Source: Streptomyces apocyni (GTDB lineage: Bacteria > Actinomycetota > Actinomycetes > Streptomycetales > Streptomycetaceae). From it: a stretch of 64,000 bases of DNA. Under the pieces are notes generated by a model. The model ran no database searches, was not told the DNA's origin, and saw only the letters and a program-made list of their open reading frames with translations. This document shows, piece by piece, positions 24,571-33,045 of the stretch. The stretch spans positions 414,133-478,132 of the forward strand of contig NZ_WHOM01000078.1 of NCBI RefSeq assembly GCF_009739465.1, in the 5' to 3' direction. Position 1 is the first letter of the stretch; each line of letters opens with the position of its first letter. Position numbers and translations under genes: made by a program.

Positions 24571-26046
24571 ATGGGTGAGGTGTTCGCCGGTCGGTACGAA
24601 CTGGTCGACCCGATCGGACGCGGCGGCGCCGGTGCCGTATGGCGGGTGTGGGACCGGCGACGGCGCCGCTACGTCGCCGCCAAGGTGCTGCGGCAGCGCG
24701 ACGCGCACTCCCTTCTGCGTTTCGTACGCGAGCAGGCGATGCGGATCGACCATCCGCATCTGCTGGCTCCGGCCAGCTGGGCCGCGGACGACGATCAGGT
24801 CCTGTTCACCATGGACCTGGTCGCCGGTGGCTCGCTCGCCCACTTGGTCGGGGACTACGGTCCGCTGCCCGCGCGGTATGTGTGCACGCTGCTCGACCAG
24901 CTGCTGTCCGGGCTCAGCGCGGTGCACGCGGAGGGTGTCGTACACCGCGATATCAAACCGGCCAACATCCTGCTCGAGGCCACCGGGACCGGGCGGCCCC
25001 ATCTGCGGTTGTCCGACTTCGGTATCGCGATGCGGCGCGGTGAGCCACGGCTCACCGAGACCGATTATGTGATGGGTACGCCGGGGTACTTCGCCCCCGA
25101 GCAGCTGCTGGGCGCGGAGCCGCACGCCGCGGCTGACCTGTTCGCCACGGGGCTGGTCACTCTCTATCTCCTGGAGGGCGCCAAGCCGGACGCCGAGGCG
25201 CTGGTCGATCTCTTCACCGAACGCGGCACGCCGGACGCCCCCGAGGGCATCCCGGAGCCGCTGTGGCAGGTCGTCGCCACGCTGTTGCAGCCGGACCCGG
25301 ACGCCCGGTTCCGCACGGCTACGGGCGCCCGCAAGGCTCTGGCCGAGGCGGTCGAGCTCCTCCCCGAGGCCAGCCCTACCGACGAGCCGGTGGAGGTCTT
25401 CGACCAGCTCGGGCCGCTTCCCCCGGGCTTCGACGCGGACGGTCCCCACCGCCAGACGAGCCCCGCGGCCCCCTCCGTACCGCCGCACGCCCCGCCCGGG
25501 GGCACGGGCGGCGGCCTCCCCGTGCCTCCGCCGCCGATCACTCCGGCTCCGGGGCCGGGGGCGGGGGCGGGGGCGGGGGCGAGGTCGGGCCTGGCCCCGG
25601 TGGACTCCGACGGCTCCCGTACGAATACTCCGTTGCCCCCCGCCCCCGTAGAGGCGCCCGGCAGCCAGCCCCCGGCAGACGGCTTGCCTCCCACCCCGCC
25701 GCCCCAGCGGCCGGCAGCGGCGCCGCAACCGCGCCCTCAGCTTCAGCCCCAACCGCCCAGCACCCCTGCTCCGCCACAAGCCTGGCAGCCCCAGCCTTCA
25801 CCGACCCACGCCGCCGTCCCCCCGCATCAGGCCCCCACCGCCCCTGCACGTCAACACACCGCTCAGCTCACGCAGCTGCCCACGCAGCTGCCCGCTGCCG
25901 CGCCGGTGATCGCGAAGCCCCCCGCCCCGCGCGCCGCACACGCCCGGCGCAAGCGGCCGGGACCGCCCCCGCAGGTGACGGTCCCGGTGTTGCTGCTCGC
26001 TCTCGTCTGTTTCGCGGTGGGGTTCTGGGCGCTGGCCCAGACCTGA
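24571..26046 (+). CDS. Transmembrane Ser/Thr protein kinase
   Basis: A 491-residue Hanks-type kinase. The kinase domain occupies residues about 5-265: glycine loop IGRGGAGAVW, catalytic Lys38 in VAAKVL, HRDIKPAN with Asp127, SDFG with Asp149, and GTPGYFAPEQ in the activation region. It should be active. A long Pro/Gln-rich linker (about 270-460), which includes a GGGGC-repeat stretch near 25.56 kb, leads to one C-terminal membrane helix (VTVPVLLLALVCFAVGFWAL) with only a few residues outside. The kinase is therefore cytoplasmic, without an external sensor domain. The preceding DNA-binding protein may be its partner or substrate. Confidence 0.92.
   Translation: MGEVFAGRYELVDPIGRGGAGAVWRVWDRRRRRYVAAKVLRQRDAHSLLRFVREQAMRIDHPHLLAPASWAADDDQVLFTMDLVAGGSLAHLVGDYGPLPARYVCTLLDQLLSGLSAVHAEGVVHRDIKPANILLEATGTGRPHLRLSDFGIAMRRGEPRLTETDYVMGTPGYFAPEQLLGAEPHAAADLFATGLVTLYLLEGAKPDAEALVDLFTERGTPDAPEGIPEPLWQVVATLLQPDPDARFRTATGARKALAEAVELLPEASPTDEPVEVFDQLGPLPPGFDADGPHRQTSPAAPSVPPHAPPGGTGGGLPVPPPPITPAPGPGAGAGAGARSGLAPVDSDGSRTNTPLPPAPVEAPGSQPPADGLPPTPPPQRPAAAPQPRPQLQPQPPSTPAPPQAWQPQPSPTHAAVPPHQAPTAPARQHTAQLTQLPTQLPAAAPVIAKPPAPRAAHARRKRPGPPPQVTVPVLLLALVCFAVGFWALAQT
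25553..25584 (+). repeat. GGGGGC-type microsatellite inside the kinase linker
   Basis: Five to six tandem GGGGC(G) units encode an alternating Gly/Ala stretch in the linker of the kinase. Slippage could change the linker length in steps of two residues without a frameshift. Confidence 0.6.
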
Positions 26047-26109
26047 CCGCCGCCGGACCCGGCGCGTCCACCGAACCCGGCGCGTCCACCGAACCCGCTC
26101 TCGAACCCG

Positions 26110-27480
26110 CTAGCTGACGCTCGCCCTCCGCCGCGCCACCAGCGTCCACGCCCCGAGCGCGAGCACTAGCACGCTCCCCGTACCGATCCCCGCGACCGCG
26201 ACGACCCGCAGAGTGCCGCTGTCGTACGCACCATCCCCGGCCGATCCGCCCTGGCTCCCGGCCGCGCCGACCTGGAAGACCCCCGGGTCACCCGCGTACT
26301 CGACACCGCTCTTCGTCTCGCCCCCGACACCCACCCGCAGGGTGACGCCCAGCTCCCGGTCGCCGTAGCGCTCCCGCAGGGCCGGGTTCAGGGTCACCTG
26401 CAGGTAGTACCAGCCAGGCGAACGCATCTCCCGGACCTTGCCGACCCTGCCGTATCGGTTCTCGTACGCCACGGGGAGCAGCGGGTCCAGCGCCGCGGAC
26501 ACGGGATCGCCCCGGAACGACGTGCCCTGCTCGTCCACCTCACGCCTCGCCGGACTGTGCAGGGTCATATGCAGCGCACTGGCGACCGAGCCGCTGCCAC
26601 CGCCGGGCACGCTGCCCAGGGTCGCCTCGGCTGACAGCCGTTGTCCCCAGTTGAGCGGAACGCGGTAGAAGCGCGTCTGGCCGGGCCTGAAGCGGTCCTT
26701 CCACACACCGTTCCCCAGCTCCGCGGCGGTGTGGAAGCTGGTGCCGCCCGCCCGCTCACGCGCGTTGCCGACCGGCGGCTCCAACGCGCCGGAGCCTGTG
26801 CCCGAGCCAGATCCAGAGCCAGAGCCAGAGTCCAAGGTCGGTGGCGCCTGGGTCGTCGCCCCGCCGCCGCCCTTCAGCCCCGGCTCCTCGGCGACGGTCA
26901 GTTCCAGGTCCCAGGATTCAGCGCCGGAACCGGAACCAGAGCCGGAACCAGCGCCAGAGCTGACCGCACGCTTGCGCTCAACGACGAAGTGGTACATCCC
27001 GGCCTCCTGGCAGACCCGGCCCCCCGGCTGCACCAACCGCTCGGCAGACGCCACGATCGGCCGCGGATAGGCGGCAGCGCTGAACCGCGCCGTACCAGAG
27101 CCCCGGCCGAGGCAGGTGCGCCCCGTAGCGTCCAGCAGCCGCGCGGAGAGCCCGTCACCGTACGCGACCCGGGTCCCGAGCCGAGGAATCGCGACGGCCG
27201 ATACGTACGCGGCGGACTCCGCGTCGAGCGAGACGCGGTAGTAAAGCTCGCCGTCGTCCGGACCGATCGAGCTGCGGTACGTGGCACCGGGCTCGAGCAG
27301 CGCCGCGTCGGTGCTGCTCGGCACGCCCTTGACCTGCCGCGTATCCTCGGCGAACTCATAGGGGTTCGGCTCGGCCGCCACCGACACCCACGTACCAGGC
27401 GAGGCCGCCATCGCGCATATCGCCGCGAGGGCTGCCGCCATGACCGCCGCCACCCGGGCTCCGCCGCGCCGCCGCACCAT
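26110..27480 (-). CDS. Secreted, C-terminally membrane-anchored protein with Gly-Ser repeat linkers
   Basis: About 456 residues. The N-terminus is a signal peptide (MVRRRGGARVAAVMAAALAA then AICAMA). Two extracellular regions rich in beta-strand patterns follow, joined by Gly-Ser repeats (GSGSGSGS types near 26.8 and 26.95 kb). The C-terminal end has one membrane helix (VLVLALGAWTLVARRR). ATG 27480 has AGGAGG 7 bases upstream. It is transcribed towards the kinase gene. The architecture, signal plus ectodomain plus anchor, suggests a cell-surface sensor or structural protein; no known domain was recognised. Confidence 0.8.
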   Translation of the reverse strand: MVRRRGGARVAAVMAAALAAICAMAASPGTWVSVAAEPNPYEFAEDTRQVKGVPSSTDAALLEPGATYRSSIGPDDGELYYRVSLDAESAAYVSAVAIPRLGTRVAYGDGLSARLLDATGRTCLGRGSGTARFSAAAYPRPIVASAERLVQPGGRVCQEAGMYHFVVERKRAVSSGAGSGSGSGSGAESWDLELTVAEEPGLKGGGGATTQAPPTLDSGSGSGSGSGTGSGALEPPVGNARERAGGTSFHTAAELGNGVWKDRFRPGQTRFYRVPLNWGQRLSAEATLGSVPGGGSGSVASALHMTLHSPARREVDEQGTSFRGDPVSAALDPLLPVAYENRYGRVGKVREMRSPGWYYLQVTLNPALRERYGDRELGVTLRVGVGGETKSGVEYAGDPGVFQVGAAGSQGGSAGDGAYDSGTLRVVAVAGIGTGSVLVLALGAWTLVARRRASVS

Positions 27481-27614
27481 CACCGCGCCTCCTGACCACC
27501 CGTAAACCACCCGTAAACCATTTGCTCGTGCAAGCCAACAATTCACATACGCGAAAGGCAGCACAAAGCCCCGGCCGCTTCAAGCGACCGGGGCCAGTGA
27601 AGGACTGTCGATGC

Positions 27615-27743
27615 TCACGAACCTGTGGGCACGGAGTCAGTCGCCTCCGTCCACAGATCCTGCTCGGCGCGATCCGCCTGGATCTGGCGGTACACGAGGA
27701 GCCCGCCGATGGCGGCCAGTGCGACCAGGAGAAGCTTCTTCAC
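27615..27743 (-). CDS. DLW-39 family small membrane protein
   Basis: A 42-residue protein. GTG 27743 starts VKKLLLVALAAIGG, a single membrane helix, followed by VYRQIQADRAEQDLW, which carries the D-L-W motif that names the family. Known from streptomycete genomes in the gyrA/tRNA-Ile neighbourhood; function unknown. Confidence 0.8.
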   Translation of the reverse strand: MKKLLLVALAAIGGLLVYRQIQADRAEQDLWTEATDSVPTGS

Positions 27744-28046
27744 CGCGCTACCTCGTCTTTCCTTGACGTAGGGGACCTTCTGGCGCCCGACTATACACAC
27801 CGTTCGAAACCGAACGGTGACCTGCCTCCGAGCCAACTCCCGCCTGGAGCAACCCAATCGGTTCGCCGCCCGGCCGCCACGGCTCACCTGCGCGAACTGT
27901 GATCTCCACCGCCCTCGACCCCTGCCGCCATCCGAGTGGTGTTCATCTGAAGATCCGCGAATCGCGGACACGGCTCCCGCACTTCCCGGCCCCCGTACAC
28001 ATCATGAGGAAAGTACGCAAATCGTCCGACCCGAAAGTGAGGGATC

Positions 28047-28466
28047 GTGGCTGACAACAAGGTCACCCGCATGTGGTCCGTCCTCGTCACCGCCCTGTTG
28101 GCGCTCTTCACCACCCTGGGCCTCATCACCACCGCCGCTGCCACCACCGCCGCCCCGGCCGTACCCCACCAGGACACCACCCGCAACCAGACGGCCCCGA
28201 GGACACTCCCGGCCCTCACCTCCGCCACACCCGCCCTGCGCCCGTACGAGCCATCCAGGCCCCCGACGATGAAGCAGCGCATCCACGCCGAGGCCCACGG
28301 CTCCTCACCCAGCGCCACCCGACTGAACCTGGACGCCAGCGAGAGCATGCCGGCCCCCGCTCTCCCTCCGGCCTTCAGCCCCGGACGAACCTCGTCTGAC
28401 GCTCACGGTCAAAGGCATAGCGGAACTGCGGAAACCGCTCGGCTTTCGGGTCCAGCAAGTCAATGA
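28047..28466 (+). CDS. DUF6344-like small secreted or membrane protein
   Basis: A 139-residue protein. The N-terminal hydrophobic segment (MWSVLVTALLALFTTLGLIT) is signal- or anchor-like and ends at an Ala-rich stretch. A conserved-looking PTMKQRIHAEAHGSSPSATR follows. Layout and motif fit the DUF6344 family of streptomycetes. The GTG start has GAGGGA just upstream. Its 3' end overlaps the convergent next gene by about 90 bases, which is unusual; the end of one of the two genes may be disturbed. Confidence 0.6.
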   Translation: MADNKVTRMWSVLVTALLALFTTLGLITTAAATTAAPAVPHQDTTRNQTAPRTLPALTSATPALRPYEPSRPPTMKQRIHAEAHGSSPSATRLNLDASESMPAPALPPAFSPGRTSSDAHGQRHSGTAETARLSGPASQ

Positions 28467-29166
28467 GAGCGATCAGCCGCCGCTGCACACCTTCGAGCCG
28501 AACGTGCTCAGGTCCCGTGCTCGCGGCCAGGCGATCAACGTCCGTGAGCAGTGGCTGAAACCAACGGCGAAACGCGTCGTCCGTATCGAGCTTCGCGGAG
28601 AACTCCGTGTACCCGAGACACCGCCGCCGACCCGGCTCTCCCTCTGGATGGATCATCAGCTCGCCGATCGCCCGCTGGTGGGCGCGGAACAGGCGCAGTT
28701 CGTTGCCGTCCTCCAAGCTGTCTCCCGCGCCGTCTACCGACGTGTGGTTGAGAGCCGAACCGATCTCGGAGATCTTGACCATGACCGCCCGGTTGGTACG
28801 AGACCGCCCAAGGTCCAGGAACTGGACGTCCCGGCGCAGAATCTCCACCCACCCCAGGTATTCGGCGAGCACGAACACCGTGCTGCGCTGCGCGTACTCA
28901 CGCTCCTCAGCGGTGCCCTGAACCAGACACGCGGTCAGGAACCCCCTGCCCTGCCCAGGCAGCTGATCGATGACGAATCCATCCAACACATTGAAGAGCC
29001 TGCTCTGCAGATCGAAGGCGGCCCAGGCGAGTGAGGCCCCGTAGGCGTCCATGAGGTTGCGCTGCTCCATGGTGCGCAGCCGCCGCTGCTGCCAGTAGCC
29101 CAGTACGGCCGCCACCGAGGCACTGGCCACGGCCACCACCGCCGACACCAAAGTCACGGCATCCAC
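28375..29166 (-). CDS. Membrane-anchored hypothetical protein
   Basis: About 263 residues. One N-terminal membrane helix (VTLVSAVVAVASASVAAVLGY) is followed by a basic WQQRRLR segment and a large helical cytoplasmic domain containing FVLAEYLGWVEILRRDVQFLD. GTG 29166 is 8 bases from an AGGGGG site. No family recognised. It lies in the same direction as the TOPRIM gene and a second membrane protein of similar layout. Confidence 0.65.
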   Translation of the reverse strand: MDAVTLVSAVVAVASASVAAVLGYWQQRRLRTMEQRNLMDAYGASLAWAAFDLQSRLFNVLDGFVIDQLPGQGRGFLTACLVQGTAEEREYAQRSTVFVLAEYLGWVEILRRDVQFLDLGRSRTNRAVMVKISEIGSALNHTSVDGAGDSLEDGNELRLFRAHQRAIGELMIHPEGEPGRRRCLGYTEFSAKLDTDDAFRRWFQPLLTDVDRLAASTGPEHVRLEGVQRRLIALIDLLDPKAERFPQFRYAFDRERQTRFVRG

Positions 29167-29204
29167 AAACACATCCCCCTCATCCCCCGCATCGCCGCAT
29201 CTCC

Positions 29205-29852
29205 TCATCTCCTCCCCAGGCTTACGAGGAGACCATCGAGCGGCGCCGGAACCTGTCCAGGCTCAAGAGCCTCGACGAGGAGGCGCCCATAGCGGAACTT
29301 GCGACCCTTCTTCGTGCCCAGAAACCGCCGCAGCTGCTGCTGCCGCGGTCTGCCGTGCTGTGCGGGCTGACGCACAAAGGTCTGCCAGGCCCGGAAATCA
29401 CCTTCACCCCGGACGGCCTCCTCGACTCTCTCCGCACCCAGCGCGCGAACGAGCTCATCCTCCAGGTCCGCCACGCACACGAAGAAACCTTCCCGCGTCG
29501 CCCGCGCCCGCGCCCGCTCCAGCCCGCGCGCGAAAAAGCCCTGCTCCCCCTCATCGCACAACCCGGCCAAGCGCAGCCCAAGCCCAGGCGGCCCAAGCAT
29601 CCCGGCGTAACGCCCCACATTCATCGCCCCACCCATCGGCACGACGCACACCCCCTCGGCGCCCAGGTCCCGCCCACGCCGCACGGCCAGCCCCTCCACC
29701 GCCGCGAGGTCACTCAACCCTTCCACCAACACCGCCGTCCGCACCCCCACCCGCCCAGCCAACTCCCTCACCACCCCACCGGAACCCCCGCTCGCCCAGC
29801 CACCAACAGCGTCCCGAAACGCCCGCATGCCCACCGTGCGGCGAATCTGCAC
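29205..29852 (-). CDS. Stand-alone TOPRIM-domain protein (OLD-nuclease-like)
   Basis: About 215 residues. AVLVEGLSDLAAVEGLAVRRG supplies the first TOPRIM glutamate with the E-G-x-S-D pattern of OLD-family nucleases, and a GFFVCVADLEDELVRALG segment supplies the D-x-E site. The ATPase half that OLD proteins carry is missing and no ATPase gene is adjacent. The start is uncertain: GTG 29852 has GGAAGG 8 bases upstream, and GTG 29858 is also possible. The domain binds metal and acts on nucleic acid; alone it may be a nuclease or signalling hydrolase. Confidence 0.65.
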   Translation of the reverse strand: MQIRRTVGMRAFRDAVGGWASGGSGGVVRELAGRVGVRTAVLVEGLSDLAAVEGLAVRRGRDLGAEGVCVVPMGGAMNVGRYAGMLGPPGLGLRLAGLCDEGEQGFFARGLERARARATREGFFVCVADLEDELVRALGAERVEEAVRGEGDFRAWQTFVRQPAQHGRPRQQQLRRFLGTKKGRKFRYGRLLVEALEPGQVPAPLDGLLVSLGRR

Positions 29853-29896
29853 GCCCACCGCCTTCCCGGCCCGGCATATTCACCGGCCCCCGGCAC

Positions 29897-30442
29897 TCAC
29901 CCAGAGAGGTCGGTCCTCCACTGCCGTGGCCACTGGCCCGACGGAGGCGGGGCTCCTTCGATTCCGAGGTCACGCCGCGCGCTCGCGTAGAAGGCATCAC
30001 GCGCCGCGCTCGCCTCTCTGTGGGCTTTGGTCCACGTCTCGGCATCGACCAGCCCCTCTCGTACGAGCAGCTCGATGGTCCAGACCGCCTCGTGCCAGCG
30101 CCGCGCCGCCGCGATCGTCACCGCGTCCCCGACGAGCAGGACAGACTCCCACTCCGTCGCACGGTGAGATTCCGCGTCGGCGAGCAGCGGCAGACCGTCG
30201 ACCGGCTGCAGCGGATCGGCCACGTCTGCGAATCCAAGGGCGGCGCCGATGCGCTGGGCGACACGAAGCTGCGCTTTGAGGGCATTGGCGTAACGGCCGT
30301 ACGTCTCAAATCGCTTCTCGTCCCACCGCTCCTCCCGCTGCCGCTTCCACCGTCGGCGCTCGGTCAAGCTCTGCACGGCGTAGGAGCCGAGTGAACCGAC
30401 CGCGACGCCTATCAGAGCGGGCAGTTGATCCAATAACGCCAC
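29897..30442 (-). CDS. Membrane-anchored hypothetical protein with basic stalk
   Basis: About 181 residues. GTG 30442, with a G-rich ribosome site, starts VALLDQLPALIGVAVGSLGSYAV, one membrane helix. A strongly basic stretch (ERRRWKRQREERWDEKRFE) and a helical cytoplasmic domain follow. The arrangement (helix, basic juxtamembrane region, helical domain) mirrors the neighbour at 28375-29166, although I see no clear sequence match. Function unknown. Confidence 0.65.
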   Translation of the reverse strand: MALLDQLPALIGVAVGSLGSYAVQSLTERRRWKRQREERWDEKRFETYGRYANALKAQLRVAQRIGAALGFADVADPLQPVDGLPLLADAESHRATEWESVLLVGDAVTIAAARRWHEAVWTIELLVREGLVDAETWTKAHREASAARDAFYASARRDLGIEGAPPPSGQWPRQWRTDLSG

Positions 30443-30597
30443 AGTTCCCCCCCGACCAGTACCCTGATGCCGCACGCTCGTCGCTCTGCGGCCGACAGCC
30501 CCTTACCCACCTTCGGCAGGGAGCGCCTCTGCTTGGTGAGTGTGCCTGGAATGGCACCCAGCAGGCGCGCTTACTCGTCGGAATACCGCCCCCGGAT

Positions 30598-31080
30598 TCA
30601 GGCGTGGCGTTCGGACTTGAGGAACGTCGTGTACTGGTGCACCGAGTAGGGCTTGACGTTGAGCTTGCCCGGATCGTCGAGGATCTGCTCCTCGGTGGCC
30701 AGCAGGGTGCCGGTGGCCTTGTCGAACACCAGGGTCTGCTTCACGGGCAGGTCGTCACCCGTGAGCCTGACCGTCACCGAGAACGCTTCTCCCGCACGGC
30801 CTGCCCGATCCTTCACCATCCCCTCATGGACAACACCCTTGATGTCCGGCTCGTCCTCGGCCAGGCCGTCCGATGACCACTCCTGGGGCGCACGACCTAC
30901 GGCCCGGGCCTGCTCCCAGACCTTCCGCTGTTCGTCGTTCTGGAACTCGGGCGGCAGGGTGCGCGCCTTCCAGTCACACTTCCCGTTCGGCTTGCACCAG
31001 GTCTCCCGCCGCTCCGGAATGAGCGCGGAGGTGACCTGAACGCCGCCGACGCGGGTGGCGAGCGACCAGGAATCCGCCAT
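30598..31080 (-). CDS. Hypothetical protein, probably N-terminally truncated
   Basis: 160 residues from the first ATG, MADSWSLATRVGGVQV. The sequence reads as the C-terminal part of a longer protein (no signal or anchor, and ends with QTLVFDKATGTLLATEEQIL plus VHQYTTFL, the kind of tail seen in secreted streptomycete proteins that report an outer-membrane-like beta domain). The DNA directly upstream is a transposase relic, so an IS insertion probably removed the beginning. It may be non-functional. Confidence 0.5.
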   Translation of the reverse strand: MADSWSLATRVGGVQVTSALIPERRETWCKPNGKCDWKARTLPPEFQNDEQRKVWEQARAVGRAPQEWSSDGLAEDEPDIKGVVHEGMVKDRAGRAGEAFSVTVRLTGDDLPVKQTLVFDKATGTLLATEEQILDDPGKLNVKPYSVHQYTTFLKSERHA

Positions 31081-31109
31081 CGTCGTACGCCTCCTGGGAG
31101 TGCCGAAAG

Positions 31110-31520
31110 GCACGGCTCGCCATGTCCTCCGGGGCGACGCGGGGAAGTCCGTCGACCCCTGGTGTACTGGCGCTGGACCCCCGACGGTGCGGCTGCCCTT
31201 CTTCACGTCGCCGGTCTCGTCCACGACCAGCACCGCCGCCTCGTCATGGAGATGTTCGACGACGTACTCGCGGACGTCATCGCGCACGGCGTCGGCGTCC
31301 CAGGACGCTCGGCACAACAGGTGCTGCATGCCATGCGGGATCTTCTCCCCCGGCCACTCCGCGATTGTCCAGCAGTTCTTGCGCGGCAGGTCCGGCATCA
31401 AGCCCAGTACCAACCGCCCGGCCCGCAACCGGGGCTCACCCTGGCGAACCGGCCCGCGATACGGCCCATGACCACCTCGAACGTCTCCCGCCAACGGCCG
31501 GGATCTATGCTGTGACCTGC
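31110..31520 (-). pseudogene. IS701-family transposase remnant
   Basis: The minus strand encodes, with at least two frameshifts, RWRETFEVVMGRIAGRFARV, then PDLPRKNCWTIAEW, then HLLCRASWDADAVRDDVREY and AAVLVVDETGDVKKGSRTVG, and after a further shift VQRQYT. This is the N-terminal third of an IS701-type transposase, including the first catalytic Asp. The rest is missing. A relic of a past insertion. Confidence 0.85.
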
Positions 31521-31887
31521 GGCCGCCGTCTCTTCGCAAGTCCACACAACTCACGCTGATCAACGGTGGCCGCCCCCATTCCCGGACCGCCCCCACCAGC
31601 AAGATCGCGATCCACAGCTGGAGTACTACAACGTCGGCATTGCCACGGGCATCGTGTTCGGGGGACTGGTTCTGCCGCTGTCCGGCGTGCGAGACATCTT
31701 CCTCGGCTGCGGGCTGCTGACGTCGGGGCATACCCGGTGCTACTGGGCGAGCGGCGGCTGCGTCACGGACGGAGCCCACCAAGTCGTAGTCGAGAGCCCT
31801 ACACGCGAGCGGTGATCGCTTGCCGCCACGGGGGAACGAAGGGGCCGGTCACCAAGGCGCCGGGTGCAGAGCGTGAGCGGTCGGTGA
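31521..31887. other. Gap with possible gene relic
   Basis: No intact gene seen. Around 31617-31780 the plus strand reads YYNVGIATGIVFGGLVLPLS and GVRDIFLGCGLL, which looks like a membrane-protein fragment that is open at neither end. Confidence 0.35.
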
Positions 31888-32868
31888 CTACGGTTTGCGC
31901 TCGTCGGTGACCGCGGCGGGCAGGGGTGACGCGCCACCGCGCGGGGTGCAGACCTCCGTGCCCCCGTCCTCCAGGACGGCGCAGGCCCGTACGGCCGCGG
32001 GGTAGGGGGCTTCAATCATGGGGGAGTAGGTGTCCTGGTCGTAGGAGATCGAGCGTGCGGCCGAGAGGTCCCGCTTTCCCTCGACCCTGGCCGTGTCCCC
32101 GATCTGACCCTCGGTTATCCGTGCCCACGCGGCTCCGCAGCTGGGGCTGTAACGCAGCTCCAGATAGACCTCCTGGACCTTCTCGGCCGCAGCGGTCCAT
32201 ACGCCGATGTGGCATTCCATGCGCTGGGCGTCCTTGTTCCGGCACTCGAACCCGGCACACTTGACGGCGCTGCGCTCCGGCATGGACTCTCCCAGGCTCG
32301 TCCGGGCGGTGATGAGCATTCCCCCGAGCAGTCCCGCGGCCATCCCCAAAGCGATGGCGCTCCCGAGCAGGACGCCCCAGCGCCGGGGCCGACGGGACAC
32401 GGCACGGGGCGCGGACTCCTCCGACGGCTGGTCCCGGTACACGTCCATGCCCGGAACAAGTCCGGGCTCGGGGTCAGGGGCGGCCGGGGCGGCTTCGGAG
32501 GCGGGGCGATCAGCGGGATCGGTGTGCTCCGGGGCATTTCCGTCCGGCTGCCCGCGCTTAGCGACATCCAGCAGGAGGAGTAGCCGGTCAGGCTTGACCG
32601 ACACCGCTTGGGCGAATTCCCGTATGGCCTGCCGGGAGGGAAGTGCCTTGCCGTTGAGGTAGCGCTCCCAGGACGACTTGCTGTAGCTCGTACGACCCGC
32701 GAGCGTGGCCAGGGTCAGACCGCTGCGCTGCCGCAGCAGCCGCAGGTGCTCGACGAGGGGACCAGCTTTCCGGCGTGAACTCTCGTCCCGGCCTCTCCCG
32801 TCCCGTCCCGTCCCCACTCGTCCCCTCCTTTGGTCCAGGGCACGTTGGCGCGTCCCGCGTCCCATCAT
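31888..32868 (-). CDS. Transmembrane XRE regulator with DUF2690 domain
   Basis: About 326 residues (start not certain; the helix-turn-helix begins at LVEHLRLLRQRSG, so a start nearer 32790 is possible). Order: XRE helix-turn-helix (RSGLTLATLAGRTSYSKSSW), acidic Pro/Ala linker, one membrane helix (WGVLLGSAIALGMAAGLLGG), then an extracellular DUF2690 domain with paired cysteines (KCAGFECRNKDAQRMECH) and VYLELRYSPSCGAAWARI. Such streptomycete proteins couple an outer domain to DNA binding. It is divergent from the peptidoglycan-related genes to the right and may control them. Confidence 0.8.
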   Translation of the reverse strand: MMGRGTRQRALDQRRGRVGTGRDGRGRDESSRRKAGPLVEHLRLLRQRSGLTLATLAGRTSYSKSSWERYLNGKALPSRQAIREFAQAVSVKPDRLLLLLDVAKRGQPDGNAPEHTDPADRPASEAAPAAPDPEPGLVPGMDVYRDQPSEESAPRAVSRRPRRWGVLLGSAIALGMAAGLLGGMLITARTSLGESMPERSAVKCAGFECRNKDAQRMECHIGVWTAAAEKVQEVYLELRYSPSCGAAWARITEGQIGDTARVEGKRDLSAARSISYDQDTYSPMIEAPYPAAVRACAVLEDGGTEVCTPRGGASPLPAAVTDERKP

Positions 32869-33045
32869 GTCCCATCCAGTCCCGCAGCTCTACCGATGTC
32901 TTCGTCAGAGCGTCAGCATGTGATCCCGCCCCCAACACGACAAACCGTGCTGACACCTGCCGTGGTGGTCCGCTCGATCCACCGCGACGCCAGAACGGCG
33001 TACACACATGGTCAACAGCCGGTCCGACCATACGAATGGGTACCT

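Noticed and set aside
25553..26960. GC-rich short repeats in the kinase and GS-repeat protein genes as a CRISPR array or mobile repeat
   Set aside because: They are in-frame low-complexity codons (Gly/Ala and Gly/Ser), with no spacer structure. No CRISPR array was seen anywhere in the window.
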